From assembly GCA_030386875.1 (NCBI GenBank), contig CM059559.1, positions 68,152,392 through 68,216,391 on the forward strand: a stretch of DNA of 64,000 bases. The letters are read 5' to 3'. Shown here piece by piece: positions 23,141 through 34,875 of the stretch. Both the position numbers and the translations under genes were made by a program. The stretch is from Morinoia aosen. Lineage: Eukaryota; Arthropoda; Malacostraca; Amphipoda; Talitridae. The notes under the pieces are model-generated. The model was not told the DNA's origin. It did not search any database and saw nothing but the letters and a program-made list of their open reading frames with translations. Within the stretch, counting starts at the first letter, position 1. Each line of letters begins with the position of its first letter.

Positions 23141-23369
23141 TTAACACTTTGACTGCGACGTGCGCCACCGGTGGTACACGGAGGAAATTTCCACAATGCT
23201 GCTGACCGACCAATAGTCGCAAACTCAATTTTCATAAATATTTATTCAAAACTAAATACAGGCACGATCCATTTTATGTTTGGTATTTTCGAAATAGTTT
23301 ACTATAATTGACTTGAAATTTGAGTTTGGTGGTGAACTTAATACCTAGTTGCCGCAGTCAAAGTGTTAA
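23141..23369 (+). mobile_element. piggyBac-type MITE, copy 2
   Basis: 229 bp including perfect TTAA at both ends (23141-23144, 23366-23369). TIR CACTTTGACTGCG, internal CACCGGTGG and GACCGACCAATAGTCGC. Confidence 0.88.
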
Positions 23370-24262
23370 ATCCTTCGACTTTCTATTGAATGGTGGACCG
23401 AGTTTATGTTGGCTCAGTCGGAGGCGGTGTCCCATAGCGTAGGACATTGATGAAAGGCTTCTATTATCAATTGTATGGCGGATCGAAACCATAGTGAACC
23501 AGACTGAGACGGTGCCGCAATATCCTCACACTACGACGCTCAGTCGAGCACTGCTCCGTTACTCTGAGTCTCTGAGGTCCTGAGTGCACGACTCAGCACG
23601 AGATTTTTGAACAAGCGCGAAAACGAAAAAACGCCCAGCAACTGCAGTCCGTTGCTCTCAGAAGCATCTGTTGATGCTTTTTGGAGCAATTGTTGCCCCG
23701 TGATAATAGGGCCTTTAGGTGGGCTTTCCCACATTGATAACAACACGAATAACAACACAAGAAATCCCAACCCGACACCGTCTTAGGATCACCAACCTCC
23801 TGTTTAGATGCACTGGTCTCAGGACGACCTATAACGCGATTCAAAACATTATGTTGTTGGCTAGGGCAACTGTAAGGAAGGAATTACATGGCCATTTGGC
23901 GTACATTGCAATGATGATAGTGATTGTTGAATCGTTACGTAAAAGATGATATTAAACAACAGCTAGATGAAAAAAAGCAACACATTATAATAAAAATCCG
24001 AAAGTGAAAATAGTAACAACAACAACAACAACAACAAAACAGTCAAGACATCAACATTCCCCACAACGGAACACAAGTCAACACGAAAGCTTCCTCCCAT
24101 TCACTAACAACGCGAATAAACACACAGCTAACTCACTCACTCTGAAAAATAGTACAGTTGCTCTCGTAGGTTTTTCGAAGTTAAATGACCATATTTTGTT
24201 GAAAGTGACAATAATAAAAATATAATAGGGCCTACCAATAGTTCAGTTTGAAATGTGTTTTA
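23370..24262. other. End of host element and intergenic sequence
   Basis: Contains the right terminus of the Harbinger-like host (to 23714) and an (ACA)n run at 24013-24040. Open frames up to about 83 residues are unsupported. Confidence 0.4.
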
Positions 24263-24480
24263 CTAAATTTTTCCTAGTTACTGCGTCTGCAGGCGTTGTG
24301 TTCACGGCAACTGTTCAAAAGTTATTAACTAACATTCATCCCCACCATCCGCCATCATTTGTCTCATCACTCACGGCCAAACAATGCAACATTCAACATT
24401 CAGGCAGCAAGCTGCACCGCAAAATGGCGGCAGCTCGCAGAAATTGAGGACAGGATTGTGTTCAGGAAGTCGGTTACTTG
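24263..24480 (+). repeat. A remnant and module M, block VIII
   Basis: A single A unit (CTAGTTACTGCGTCTGCAGG, 24273-24292) followed by the M landmarks, including AAAATGGCGGCAGCTCGCAG at about 24420 and GTTCAGGAAGTCGGTTA. Confidence 0.87.
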
Positions 24481-25046
24481 AATGACGGACTAACTCAAGC
24501 GAACAGCTTCCTTTCAACGCTTCTTGTACTTCGTCGGAGGTAGCGTGCACGTCAAGGTATCTACCCTAGGCCATCTCACCGGTAGAACTACAGCGTTATG
24601 AGCCGAATAGGCTACAAATATATATGAATTTAACTTTATGACAACATACACGTCGTTTAGAGGCAATTGGCATCGCTCCACCTAAATTTTAGGAATATGA
24701 ACTTGACGACTTCACATATGTCAGGTTATTGCCAAACATTGATATGATTGGAAATTCAGTCTTATGAAAGTTTTGGCAAGCTTATTTTATATCGCAGTTT
24801 TTATCGTATTTCTAATATCATCTCATAAAATTTATAAAAATTTCAACTGTTTTTTGATGGATGATAGAGCTATTAATTCCATGTGAAGTAGGTTTTCACT
24901 TCAGTGTTCAATTCAACTGAACTTCAACGCGCGAACCACCATCGTTGATGCTGGTGCTGGTTATCATCGTTCCTTAAATAATCATAGTTGTAGAAATCAA
25001 TACATTACCGTTTTCTTCTTATTTTGTATGTTAAGACATCAGTTGT
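24481..25046 (+). other. Spacer S and B flank of block VIII
   Basis: The start resembles block II (ACTAACTCAAGCGAACAGCT). The conserved flank CAATACATTACCGTTTTC ... GTTAAGACATCAGTTGTTA precedes the B array. No gene. Confidence 0.7.
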
Positions 25047-26632
25047 TACGGTGCTGGTGTAGGTACGGTGCTGGTGTAGGTACGGTGCCGGAGTAGGTAC
25101 GGTGCTGGTGTAGGTACGGTGCTGGTGTAGGTACAGTGATGGTGTAGGTACGGTGCTGGTGTAGGTACGGTGCTGGTGTAGGTACGGTGCCGGTGTAGGT
25201 AAGGTGCTGGTGTGGGTACGGTGCTGGTGTGGGTACGGTGCTGGTGTAGGTACGGTGCTGGTGTAGGTACGGTGCTGGTGTAGGTACGGTGCTGGTGTAG
25301 GTACGGTGCTGGTGTAGGTAAGGTGCTGGTGTGGGTACGGTGCTGGTGTAGGTACGGTGCTGGTGTAGGTACGGTGCTGGTGTAGGTACGGTGCTGGTGT
25401 AGGTACGGTGCTGGTGTAGGTACGGTGCTGGTGTAGGTACGGTGCTGGTGTAGGTACGGTGCTGGTGTAGGTACGGTGCTGGTGTAGGTACGGTGCTGGT
25501 GTAGGTACGGTGCTGGTGTAGGTCCGGTGCTGGTGTAGGTACGGTGCTGGTGTAGGTCCGGTGCTGGTGTAGGTACGGTGCTGGTGTAGGTACGGTGCTG
25601 GTGTAGGTACGGTGCTGGTGTAGGTACGATGCTGGTGTAGGTACGGTGCTGGTGTAGGTACGGTGCTGGTGTAGGTACGGTGCTGGTGTAGGTACGGTGC
25701 TGGTGTAGGTACGGTGCTGGTGTAGGTACGGTGCTGGTGTAGGTCCGGTGCTGGTGTAGGTACGGTGCTGGTGTAGGTACGGTGCTGGTGTAGGTACGGT
25801 GCTGGTGTAGGTACTATACTGGTGTAGGTACGGTGCTGGTATAGGTACGGTGCTGGTGTAGGTACGGTGCTGGTGTAGGTACGGTGCTGGTGTAGGTACG
25901 GTCCTGGTGTAGGTACGGTGCTGGTGTAGGTACGGTGCTGGTGTAGGTACTATACTGGTGTAGGTACGGTGCTGGTATAGGAACGGTGCTGGTGTAGGTA
26001 CGGTTCTGGTGTAGGTACGGTGCTGGTGTAGGTACGGTGCTGGTGTAGGTACGGTGCTGGTGTGGGTACGGTGCTGGTGTAGGTACTATACTGGTGTAGG
26101 TACGGTTCTGGTGTAGGTACGGTGCTGGTGTAGGTACGGTGCTGGTGTAGGTACTATACTGGTGTAGGTACGGTGCTGGTATAGGTACGGTGCTGGTGTA
26201 GGTACGGTGCTGGTGTAGGTACGGTGCTGGTGTAGGTACGGTGCTGGTGTAGGTACGGTGCTGGTGTAGGTACTATACTGGTGTAGGTACGGTGCTGGTG
26301 TAGGTACGGTGCTGGTGTAGGTACGGTGCTGGGGTAGGTACGGTGGTGGTGTAGGTACGGTGCTGGTGTAGGTACGGTGCTGGTATAGGTACGGTGCTGG
26401 GGTTGATACGGTGCTGGTGTAGGTACGGTGGTAGTGTAGGTACTATACTGGTGTAGGTACGGTGCTGGTATAGGTAAGGTGCTGGGGTAGGTACGGTGGT
26501 GGTGTAGGTACGGTGCTGGTGTAGGTACGGTGCTGGTGTAGGTACGGTGCTGGTGTAGGTACGGTGCTGGTATAGGTACGGTGCTGGGGTAGGTACGGTG
26601 CTGGTGTAGGTACGGTGCCGGTGTAAGTACGG
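25047..26632 (-). repeat. 17-bp minisatellite B, block VIII
   Basis: About 93 units of GGTGCTGGTGTAGGTAC. A TACTATACTGG variant unit lies at about 25812, 25948, 26084, 26152, 26271 and 26441; the gaps (about 136, 136, 68, 119, 170) are multiples of 17, so multi-unit blocks were copied. Minus-strand open frames are repeat translations. Confidence 0.97.
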
Positions 26633-27500
26633 AGCTCATACATTTCATACAACAGCTACGTTCACTGTAGGCATTCATGTTACATGTATGATACGGATGG
26701 GATTATAGTTTCCTCTGATCGATTGAAGTATTATCGAAGTGACCAACTGTCACTGAGGCTGCCCTGCTGGCTGCACCTGAACGGGAGTTGGTGACCCTAA
26801 ACCTGGAAATTTGGCACAGACGGAGCTGGGAATTAGGATCTCTGAGAGAACTCGAGTGATAAATATCTTCATCAAACGGACTTCAGTGCTAAGTGCTATG
26901 TTCATGGAAATGTCCATGAAAACATTTTAAATTCATTTATGTGAACATTATATCATGCATACTGGGGTTCACTGTCACTTTCAGATTTAATTTTTGATTT
27001 TCGATGTTCAAGTAATGAGACAGCAATAAATAATAGGCTTAATAATAGCCATCGCAAGAATAGTTTTCTAATCACTCACGGCACTGAATTAAGAAGCGAA
27101 TACCTCTCTTCATTTTCACATTTTTTTGTCTTAGTTAGTCATAAAATATTACGACACAAATAAAACGAATTTATTTGAATGATTTTTCATGTCTTACACA
27201 ATTATTAACTAATTATGTATTTAAAAATAATTAAAATCTATTCTGAGGACGGAAACAGTGAATCACATCACATTTGTTTACCAATATCGCGTATAGATCA
27301 CAGTTGGTACAATCCATGACCTAAATTGAACACACAAATCACGTTTCGGGAACGAACAGATTCAGATGAAGCCCCTGCTCGTAAAAATGTCTATTATTTT
27401 TAAAAGCCGTTGTCTGCATTTTATCGAAGCATAGTATGTTTGCGCTACACCAAATTGAGAGTGCAGCGTACGCATGGGTCTGTCCTTGACTGGTGGGTGT
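26633..27500. other. Between blocks VIII and IX, no gene recognised
   Basis: Occupies the position of the 195-bp link 4150-4344 but is four times longer. Only the last 30 bp (GGGTCTGTCCTTGACTGGTG) resemble that link (compare CGTCCTGGACCGGTGGGCG at 4322). Confidence 0.45.
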
Positions 27501-27740
27501 CGTCTGCCACTAGTTACTGTGTCTGCAGGTGTTGTGTTCACGGCAGTTGCATTAAAGTTAACTAAAAATTATTTAGACCATTATCACATTCATCAACTAA
27601 TATGTCTTATTCCCCATGATTAGCCGATGCAATTATGAATCATGCAGTAAGCTGCCTCAGAAAACTGTCGTTGTGCTAGCAGAAACTAACCACGGTTTTG
27701 TGTTCAGGAAGTCGATTATCTTAGATGACAAAAAGCCTAA
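27501..27740 (+). repeat. A unit and module M, block IX
   Basis: One A unit, then M landmarks in order (GTGTTCACGGCAGTTGCAT, CATGCAGTAAGCTGCC, GTGTTCAGGAAGTCGATTAT). The most diverged copy. No B array follows. Confidence 0.82.
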
Positions 27741-27905
27741 TTTAACCAAATATATTGCGAATATTTCAACAGTCATGTATATATTTCAGCACTAAAATCA
27801 CGGTCATCAACAGATGGCTAATTAGAACTTGCTTGTACATCAAAAGGCTTAGGATCCTCATCTCCTGACGAAGGCTAATTAATTATTCGAACCGGCTTCT
27901 GGGGC

Positions 27906-28106
27906 GAGTCTCCGGTGCTACTATAGGGTGAGATCTACCTCTAGCTAGTACTATAGCATGAGGTTAGGTTAGGTTGGGTTGCTAATGGATAGCAATTATT
28001 TCAATACATTTAATTTAGAGATAAACACTGAATTTGCACATCTCAAACTGCACCTGGGTAGGAGAGATATAGCGGCAGACCTCACGCTACAGTAGCACCG
28101 AGTCTC
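27906..28106. mobile_element. Short TIR element (MITE-like)
   Basis: About 200 bp with imperfect inverted ends of about 35 bp: CCGGTGCTACTATAGGGTGA at the left and, read inward from the right, CGGTGCTACTGTAGCGTGAG. The superfamily is not identified. Confidence 0.7.
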
Positions 28107-29868
28107 TGTATTTGTTACCGAGGTGTGTAATGAAGACCGTTTCTTGCCGAGATATCGAGGTTGCCATTGTATGCGTAACCAGCTACTAATGAAGGTTTCT
28201 CGTTGTAAGTTATTTTTTAGATCGCGTTTCCTGAATTTCTAGTGAGCTTCGTCTCAATATTGATTCTTCCGTTATCATGCTGAAGTGTTCTGACGCTATA
28301 CTTTATCTATTTGAATGTGGTTTCTTCATAAGAGTGAAAATTTCACGATTCACCTAAGTCTGGGAACACTTTTTCAACTTTCATGTTTCTTCTAGACGAG
28401 GACGATTCTGTTTCAGTCCGCCTACTGTGTTTGTGCCGAGTGGGCGTAATGGAGCCGATCAGTGGAGGTGTCTTTTTTTGCTTCTTGCTTGAGCCCGATT
28501 GTTTATTGCTTGGCTCCATTCTTTACCTGAACTCAAAAGGAAAAAGAAACGAGCGACTGGCTTACCACAATTCCTGAAAATGCCCCATTCCAGTAACTTG
28601 GTCCGCTGACGTCACAATGATGTCCTTAAGTCAAAGATGGTCTGGGTTTCATCTCTCGGAGCCAATTGATTCTATTCACATGAACCCTAAGTAGCGGACG
28701 AAGCACGAAGACAATTGTTTTTCCCGCAAGTGTTTGAACAGTTTAAAGTAAAAAAATGACGGAGATACCACACCACAATAAAGTAACTCCTTTAATCTAT
28801 CCGACCTCATCTTCAACTCGAGGGCAGATTTCGTTAACTCTCTGCGGCAATTTCTCAAATATCTTATTAGTTCAATAATTTTTTGTTCTAGCAACACTCG
28901 ATTATTCACATCGGTGACACAGCGCTCACGTTTTGCTTGAGGCGTTATTGATAATTGTTGCGTGCCATTGCCATAGTGGCGCTTTGCGCGACCTAAGGAG
29001 TGAATTTCAGTTGCCTGTTGATAATTTGCTCGCAATGCCTATTAAAATCTTGCAGTATAGAAATTAACGTGTATTTCTGGCTAAATTTGTAACGGCCAAG
29101 CTAATCCAATAACAGTTTTCAACAGTGGTAGCTAACCTCGTTAATTCTGGAAGCTCAAAATTCGTATTTTTGCCGACTAAAACAATAAAAAAGGAAAGCA
29201 CGTTCTCTATTACGATTTCGATACAGCGGACTGAAATATGAATTATTTCTTCATACTAGATCCTTTACAAGTAAAATTTTCACGAGATCCTTTCGCATAT
29301 CACAGCAGTTTTTAAAGCGCTATCTATTTCGGGAAATGATAGCAAATTTCAGAGCGAAACATTTCTTTGGAAAACAACTGACACAAGAAACGTTGGAATT
29401 GATCTTAGTTTAAACCAGGAAATTCTACTCAACTACGCCTGCCATCGATGATGGATAAAGTGGAAATCCAACAACATTAAAGTTCACAACTTTTTCCGTC
29501 GATTTTTAAGATTAATTCTAGTCTAAGTAGTAGTAGTAATAGTAGTAGTAGTAGTAACATGGGTTTGCTAGCGCTTCAGTTACTCAAACTATATCGCACC
29601 GAAGGTCACATATTTTAATTCGTATCAAACTTTTCCAAATTACCACACAAGATGAACATTTCTATTATTTGAAACATCAAAATTATATGAGCATTATGAT
29701 CATAATTACAACTCAAGATTACAAGTGTCTCCTCATTAAAGTCTGTACACAACACAGTACATTCGAAACCGACTGAGCAGCCAAACCCCGTAGAGGGTTT
29801 CAGCTGCCCACCCATCAATGGCCGGACGCCTTACTCACGCTGAAACCCCCGAGGTACCAGCGCAGCGC
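28107..29868. other. No recognised gene; microsatellite
   Basis: A 119-codon open frame on the minus strand (28676-29035) has no ATG at its 5' end, since its first codon is TTG, and matches nothing I recognise. An (AGT)n microsatellite lies at 29527-29557. From about 29760 the sequence becomes GC-richer. Confidence 0.4.
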
Positions 29869-30224
29869 GCCCGGCCGCGCTAGTGTCAAAAGTCTGTTGA
29901 TGCCCTCCTTCTAGCATGGTCACATGTGTTGCGTGCCAGATACCGCCAGAACTTGCTTGCACCTGCGATGCATGCCAGGTACCGCCATTCTACAAATCAT
30001 TCTCTATCGGAACAAAATGTTTATTGCGAATTTATTTATTACGAATTGTACAATTATATATTGCTGTCGTAATTTTCGTCATGATAAGCTGTGAGAATCT
30101 CATTAGTATTTCATTATTTTGCGGGAATATGAATAATAGATTTCAACTGAACACGCTTATTCGAAGGCTGTTATTTGTTTTGTGTCACAATAGTTCGTTG
30201 TCAAGCAAAGCGAACAATATTTAT

Positions 30225-30430
30225 ATTAAAAAAAGTATCACTTTTTACTTATTTATTGCATAATTAAGTTAATAATGCAATGTTCCTATATCTCCTGCCC
30301 ATTACAAAACTTTGGACTGTGCTTCAACCCCGTATGACCTCAGAATTTTAGAGTACTCGCATATCTTCAACCGAAACCCTTATTTGAACAATATGGACAG
30401 TTCTAACCCTTTGCAAGTAGTGAGTAGGTA
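30225..30430 (+). pseudogene. Penelope-like element C-terminal fragment
   Basis: One frame (about 30315-30430) reads YDLRILEYSHIFNRNPYLN, resembling the end of the GIY-YIG endonuclease region of Penelope-like elements. The same segment is repeated directly at about 31000-31110 (shared TTAATAATGCAATGTTCCTA), where only NPYDLK is left. Both are truncated. Confidence 0.5.
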
Positions 30431-30799
30431 TATTCCTCGTCAGCACCAGCCTTATTTCATTTCATACTTATGTGTCACGTGTATTCTTTCTGTGCTTCTG
30501 TATTTTATTCTTTGTTCTTGTCCGTCTCATACTTTGTATTTTTACTTCAATGATCTTGTCCGTCTCATACTTTGTATTTTTACTTCCATGATATATTTTT
30601 GGCACCTACAATTCATTTTACTTTGATCTTAAATTTCAGACGTAATTCTTTGTTTTCTCGCGTGAACTGATGATGGAGCTGGACTCCGAAACGTTTTCTT
30701 AGTAAAAATGATAATTTTTATCGGAATTTTCTTCGTTTTGAACTTTATGATGAGGTTGCGATTAAAGCAAACCACTGACGTGTTCGGATATATTAAGTT

Positions 30800-31402
30800 A
30801 ATATAATTACAACCCGTTGGCTGATAACTGTACGGAGATAATGCTAGTTTGTGCCGGATGTTTCGATAGAGAATGGCGATCTGTAGAATGGCGGTATGTG
30901 GCAGCCCTCACACGGGTGGTGATGGGGGTGGTGGTGGTGGTGTGTGTGTGTGATGGTGTGTGTGATGGTGCAAAGTGGAAAACATTTATATTAAAAAAGC
31001 TTTCATTACTTAGTTATTACATTAGAAGGTTAATAATGCAATGTTCCTATATCTCCAGCCGATTACAAAATTTTAGACTCCGCTTCAACCCGTATGACCT
31101 CAAAATTTAAGTCCTTGCATTTCTTCAAGCATATTTTCAAGTACACAATTATGTTAGTTATAATTATAACTAACATGATTATAATGCTAGTTTGTGGCGG
31201 ATGTTTAACGACAAGAGGTACACAATTTCACAAGCAGAATATGGCCAGATGAACGGTTTTTTTCTGTGAAATTTTCAGAACACTTGGGTTTGTGAGATAT
31301 TAGCAGTTTATTGTTTTAAAGTGTGAAATTTGATGATACAATTACTCGCAATATTTAGTTTGAATTTACGTTATAAACACTTGCCGTCTTATCCAAATAA
31401 AC
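30800..31402. other. Simple-repeat-rich interior of the inverted-repeat element
   Basis: GT/GGT-rich tract at 30918-30972, then a second copy of the Penelope-like tail. No intact gene. Confidence 0.5.
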
Positions 31403-31789
31403 ATATTGTTTCGATAGAGAATGATTTGTAGAATGGCGGTACCTGGCATGCATCGCAGGTGCAAGCAAGTTCTGGCGGTATCTGGCACGCAACACATGTG
31501 ACCATGCTAGAAGGAGGGCATCAACAGACTTTTGACACTAGCGCCGCCCGGCTGCACCCACGTTAAAGTTGCTCCACTCCGTGTGCGTGAGCGAGTCCGT
31601 GTACGTGCATGGCTAGTCAACGTCATCAAAAACCACGCCCACTTCAACAGCTGCCACGCGTCGCTGCGTGACATAATTGCGATACAAACATTTATTATGT
31701 TGTACACTTTGCCGTTGAAGTATCATTTAATAATGGATTAAAATACTCTATGTTTCACTGTACAAGGTTAGGTTAACATCGGCATCTTT

Positions 31790-32070
31790 GGGATGCTTTA
31801 TTTCCAATCAAGCCTGATACATATGATCTTAGCATTGGTTTTTCAAATGTCTTATAACTAACCCTATATATAGGACACCATGACGGTTCCCCCGTAAAGC
31901 CGGTACCCATTTCCGACACCTGGGTCGAGTGGGGTATTGTGCTTGAGCTTTCCCTTATACCCAACGGGGAAAATCTCCGCGCCAGCGCTGGGAACGAACC
32001 CGCGACTTCCAGCATACAAGTCCGATCCCTTAACCTCTGTGCCACGGAGAGCACAGTACAATTAAACGTC
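31790..32070 (-). mobile_element. tRNA-derived SINE
   Basis: On the minus strand a Pol III promoter pair is visible: box A TGGCACAGAGGTTA (32031-32044) and box B GGTTCGTTCCC (31990-32000), spaced as in a tRNA. A non-tRNA body of about 200 bp follows. Confidence 0.75.
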
Positions 32071-32079
32071 TCAGCCGTC

Positions 32080-33005
32080 TTGAACGACACATATATGAGT
32101 TAGATCAAATAAGAGCACAGTTACCGCGATTCTACCGTGTCATAATGTGTCGTTCGTATGCCACGAAGTATTGTTTGCAATGCAAATCTCTTTGGTTTAT
32201 ATTATAAATATGTAGTTCATTCGAACAATTAACCCATTCTTTTTAAGTGAATATAAGTATTTTATTCACTTAAAAAGTAAATAAAAGTATTTTAACTGTT
32301 TCATTATAATATGCATTGAATTAAAGTATTCAAGTGCTGAAGCGTTCTACAAGATGCCTTTTATGCATATTGACGCCAAATGAATTCGATTAATTTAATT
32401 TTACAAATTCAGTGGGAAACTTGATGAGCTCATATCAGTATATTTACTAGCCACTTCCTTCCCGTTTAATACCATACTATTTTGGACGTAAAGTGCAAAG
32501 TAAAGTAACTCGGTAATTTCATTGGCGATAAAGAAAACTGGACGCTAACACAAGAAGAAATGAATGTTATAATTGCATCACAAATGTTTCACCTTTTTAG
32601 TTTCCCGCGGGAGATAGTCCCCCTTCCCCTGTCATATATGACATACAAATATGATGTTTCATCAATAACGATTTTTTTCAGTTGCTCAGGCGATGAGATA
32701 GTTTTAAATGAATATCAAAGCTCATGGCCACTCTATTCAATGCCACCAAGTTAGTTATTTTTTGTGTCTTTACGTGACAACTATGATAGATTGGACGATA
32801 TTTAATGTCATTTTCAAAACTTCTTACATAAGTAATGAAAAAAACATTCTAAATGAAAGATATTTGCATGCAGTAATATTTATATGTATATGTGAGACAT
32901 GCTTTCATTATTTATTATGAATTTAATCACGATCGCTTTTCAACTTCTCAACTCTACGAAATATTTTCAGTTCTACACGTGTTTAAATAAAATGGAATTC
33001 ACTTG
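32080..33005. other. No gene recognised
   Basis: AT-rich. A small hairpin, TTTTTAAGTGAATA then TATTCACTTAAAAA, lies at about 32240-32276. Nothing else seen. Confidence 0.4.
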
Positions 33006-33008
33006 ACA

Positions 33009-33362
33009 TTTTTTACTGCAAAAGGCCAATCGTTAAAATTCTATGCCTCTGCCAACCTATAAAATGCAACTTTTCGGTGCAACTATCATCTTTGGGCTGA
33101 AAAAGCTAGCCTGCTGGTGATCGTTATTTCTGAAGTACAAAATATCGCTTCTATATAGTCGTCTTGCAATGAGAACTTTGTGTTTACAATGTCTGCTTCT
33201 ACTTGAACAATTGATTGTCATTTTCTATCAATGTGACCGTATAAAAATCTGATTTACTTCACTTTTCAGCTCGAATTCAGTAATAGTTTCATCGAAACGT
33301 TGCATTTTTTAGATTGATAGAGGTCTAAAATTTTAACGATTGACATTTTGCAGTAAAAAATA
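33009..33362. mobile_element. MITE of about 354 bp with long TIRs
   Basis: Inverted ends TTTTTTACTGCAAAA ... CAATCGTTAAAATT (left 33009-33050; right 33320-33362). Weaker inverted similarity continues for about 100 bp (AATGCAACTTTTCGGTGCAA against AATGCAACGTTTCGATGAAA). Superfamily not assigned. Confidence 0.82.
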
Positions 33363-33971
33363 TCACGATTGCTTTATTGAGCAAACTTCTATACAAATAG
33401 ATCTAAAAACATATGAAAGATGACTTTATTGAAAGCATTATTGCTTGCGATGAAGCACTACTGAATTCAGCACATTTCTAAACATACATATTAGGTGATA
33501 AATTTTTCTTTCTTTTCAAATATTATGCAAGTGCATAACGAACTGCATTGCGGCATCTGGTCACGCATAGTTGGACGATACAACGACTTCTGGCAATGAG
33601 TTCAGCTCTGGACCAGTGCACATGACGAACCCTACACGCACACGGCCGCTGAAACACAAGCACACAGAGTGGAGCAACTTTGACGTGGGTGCGGCCGGGA
33701 TGCCACGTTGTGTGTGCCCTCAGATCTCGCACCTCTTCTCCTCTGTAATTCCACGAACAAAAGCCTCCCGATTCTTCATGTCAACTCATAATATAGCTCT
33801 CGCCTGATTCATTCTCAAAAGGTCAAGACTGTTCTAAGCCACAGAGAAAGTCCCTCAATTTTGATTCGTTGGATGCTTGCATGTCCTGAAGTTTCGCACT
33901 CTGATTGGCGCACGCTCGATACCCCAAACACGTGATTCCTTAGAGAGCACACCATTGGTGTAGATGGTGCC

Positions 33972-34875
33972 GCAGAGAGCGTGAAATCACGCTGCGTGTA
34001 AAAATCACGCAGCGGGATTTCACGTTGAATCGTTCACACGAGGCATTTTTTTACGCTTGATTCTGTCAGTTTTGCATTGCTGTTCTCCGAGAGTGCTCAG
34101 GAGTGTTTGTGGACTGGGTAATAATGGCTGGTCAGAGTAAAGTAAAGAAAGCTCTCCTTTTATACTTGCTGTATATAAGACAGCAAAGGAAGAGAAGAAG
34201 GTGGTGCTCGGTACATAAGATAGTCAGTTTAAGGCGCAAGAAGGAGAATTTGACACACTATTTGCAAAATTAAGGGAAGATGAAGCCAAATTCTTCAATT
34301 ACTTCCGTATGTCTGCCGAAAGTTTTGACGAATTGCTGTCATACGTCCAAGGCAAATTAACCCGCAACATCACGCAGATGAGGGATGCTGTACCTGCTAT
34401 TGAAAAACTGGCTTTAACCCTCAGGTAAAGTATTTCGATCTTGCCAAGTAAGTAGGTTGTAATAATGGCAATATTAAAAAAAATCTTTCTTTAGTATAAA
34501 AAACTTTTACTTAATATTCCAATCCAAATGAAAGATATGCAAGAAATAAACAATAACACAACACATCCACTCTGACCTCATCCCCACATCCACTCTGACC
34601 CACTCTCTGAACCGCACGGCGAGGCGGCGTGAAAACACGCATAGTGTGCAAGGTAGACTTGAACACCATTGAAAGCTAAACTTTTGCGTGAAATTTCACG
34701 TTGCGTTTTTAGCAGACACACGCTCGGCATCAGGCGTGAACTTTCACGCTGCGCGAAAACCTGTCGCGTGTGAATAGAAGTGTATATTATCTATGTCCGC
34801 TTAGGTTCGGCGTGAAATCACGCAGTGTGATTTTTTACACGCAGCGTGATTTCACGCTCTGTGTGAAAGGGGCTT
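33972..34875. mobile_element. PIF/Harbinger-derived element, about 0.9 kb
   Basis: TIRs of about 55 bp: AGAGCGTGAAATCACGCTGC GTGTAAAAA on the left and its inverse TTTTTTACACGCAGCGTGAT on the right. Sub-terminal copies of the CACGC/GCGTG motif recur. The interior keeps the first exon of a Harbinger transposase. Confidence 0.85.
34124..34424 (+). pseudogene. Harbinger transposase exon 1 fragment
   Basis: ATG at 34124 opens a Lys/Arg-rich start (QQRKRRRWCS), then a frame change near 34230 leads into GEFDTLFAKLREDEAKFFNY, FRMSAESFDELL and KLALTLR, matching the N-terminal region of PIF/Harbinger transposases. It stops at a good donor, AG|GTAAAG (34425). No DDE exon follows before the right TIR, so the element is non-autonomous. 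Confidence 0.82.

Larger units (their letters stand above)
13692..23717. mobile_element. PIF/Harbinger-like host element carrying nested insertions
   Basis: Left terminus AGGCCCTATTACACGGGGCA at 13695 and its inverted counterpart ending GATAATAGGGCCT at 23714 are each flanked by TTA (13692-13694, 23715-23717), the 3-bp duplication expected of PIF/Harbinger elements. Between them lie a hAT pseudogene, two piggyBac-type MITEs and a second Harbinger element with a BEL/Pao inside. Subtracting these leaves roughly 1.9 kb of original element with no recognisable transposase. The alternative is two unrelated solo ends. Confidence 0.55.
29870..31553. mobile_element. Inverted-repeat element with about 140-bp termini
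   Basis: Left arm 29870-30012 and right arm about 31403-31553 are inverted copies (shared stretches TAGTGTCAAAAGTCTGTTGA, GCATGGTCACATGTGTTGCG, CAAATCATTCTCTATCG). A third partial copy of the inner arm, TCGATAGAGAATGGCGATC, lies at 30864-30895. The interior has Penelope-like fragments. Confidence 0.8.
31549..33698. mobile_element. Possible 2.15-kb element with 38-bp inverted ends
   Basis: 31549-31586 and 33661-33698 are inverted copies with three mismatches in 38 (core CACCCACGT(T/C)AAAGTTGCTC). The interior holds a tRNA-derived SINE and a 350-bp MITE but no transposase. Confidence 0.6.

Noticed and set aside
27958..27982. Telomeric TTAGG repeat (AGGTTAGGTTAGGTTGGGTT)
   Set aside because: Only three imperfect units; such short tracts are common inside arthropod repeats.
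28676..29035. 119-codon minus-strand gene
   Set aside because: It begins at TTG, not ATG, has no recognisable domain and no splice context that I could support.
31940..32070. True tRNA gene on the minus strand
   Set aside because: Boxes A and B are present but the anticodon and acceptor stems do not form a convincing cloverleaf and a SINE-like body follows.
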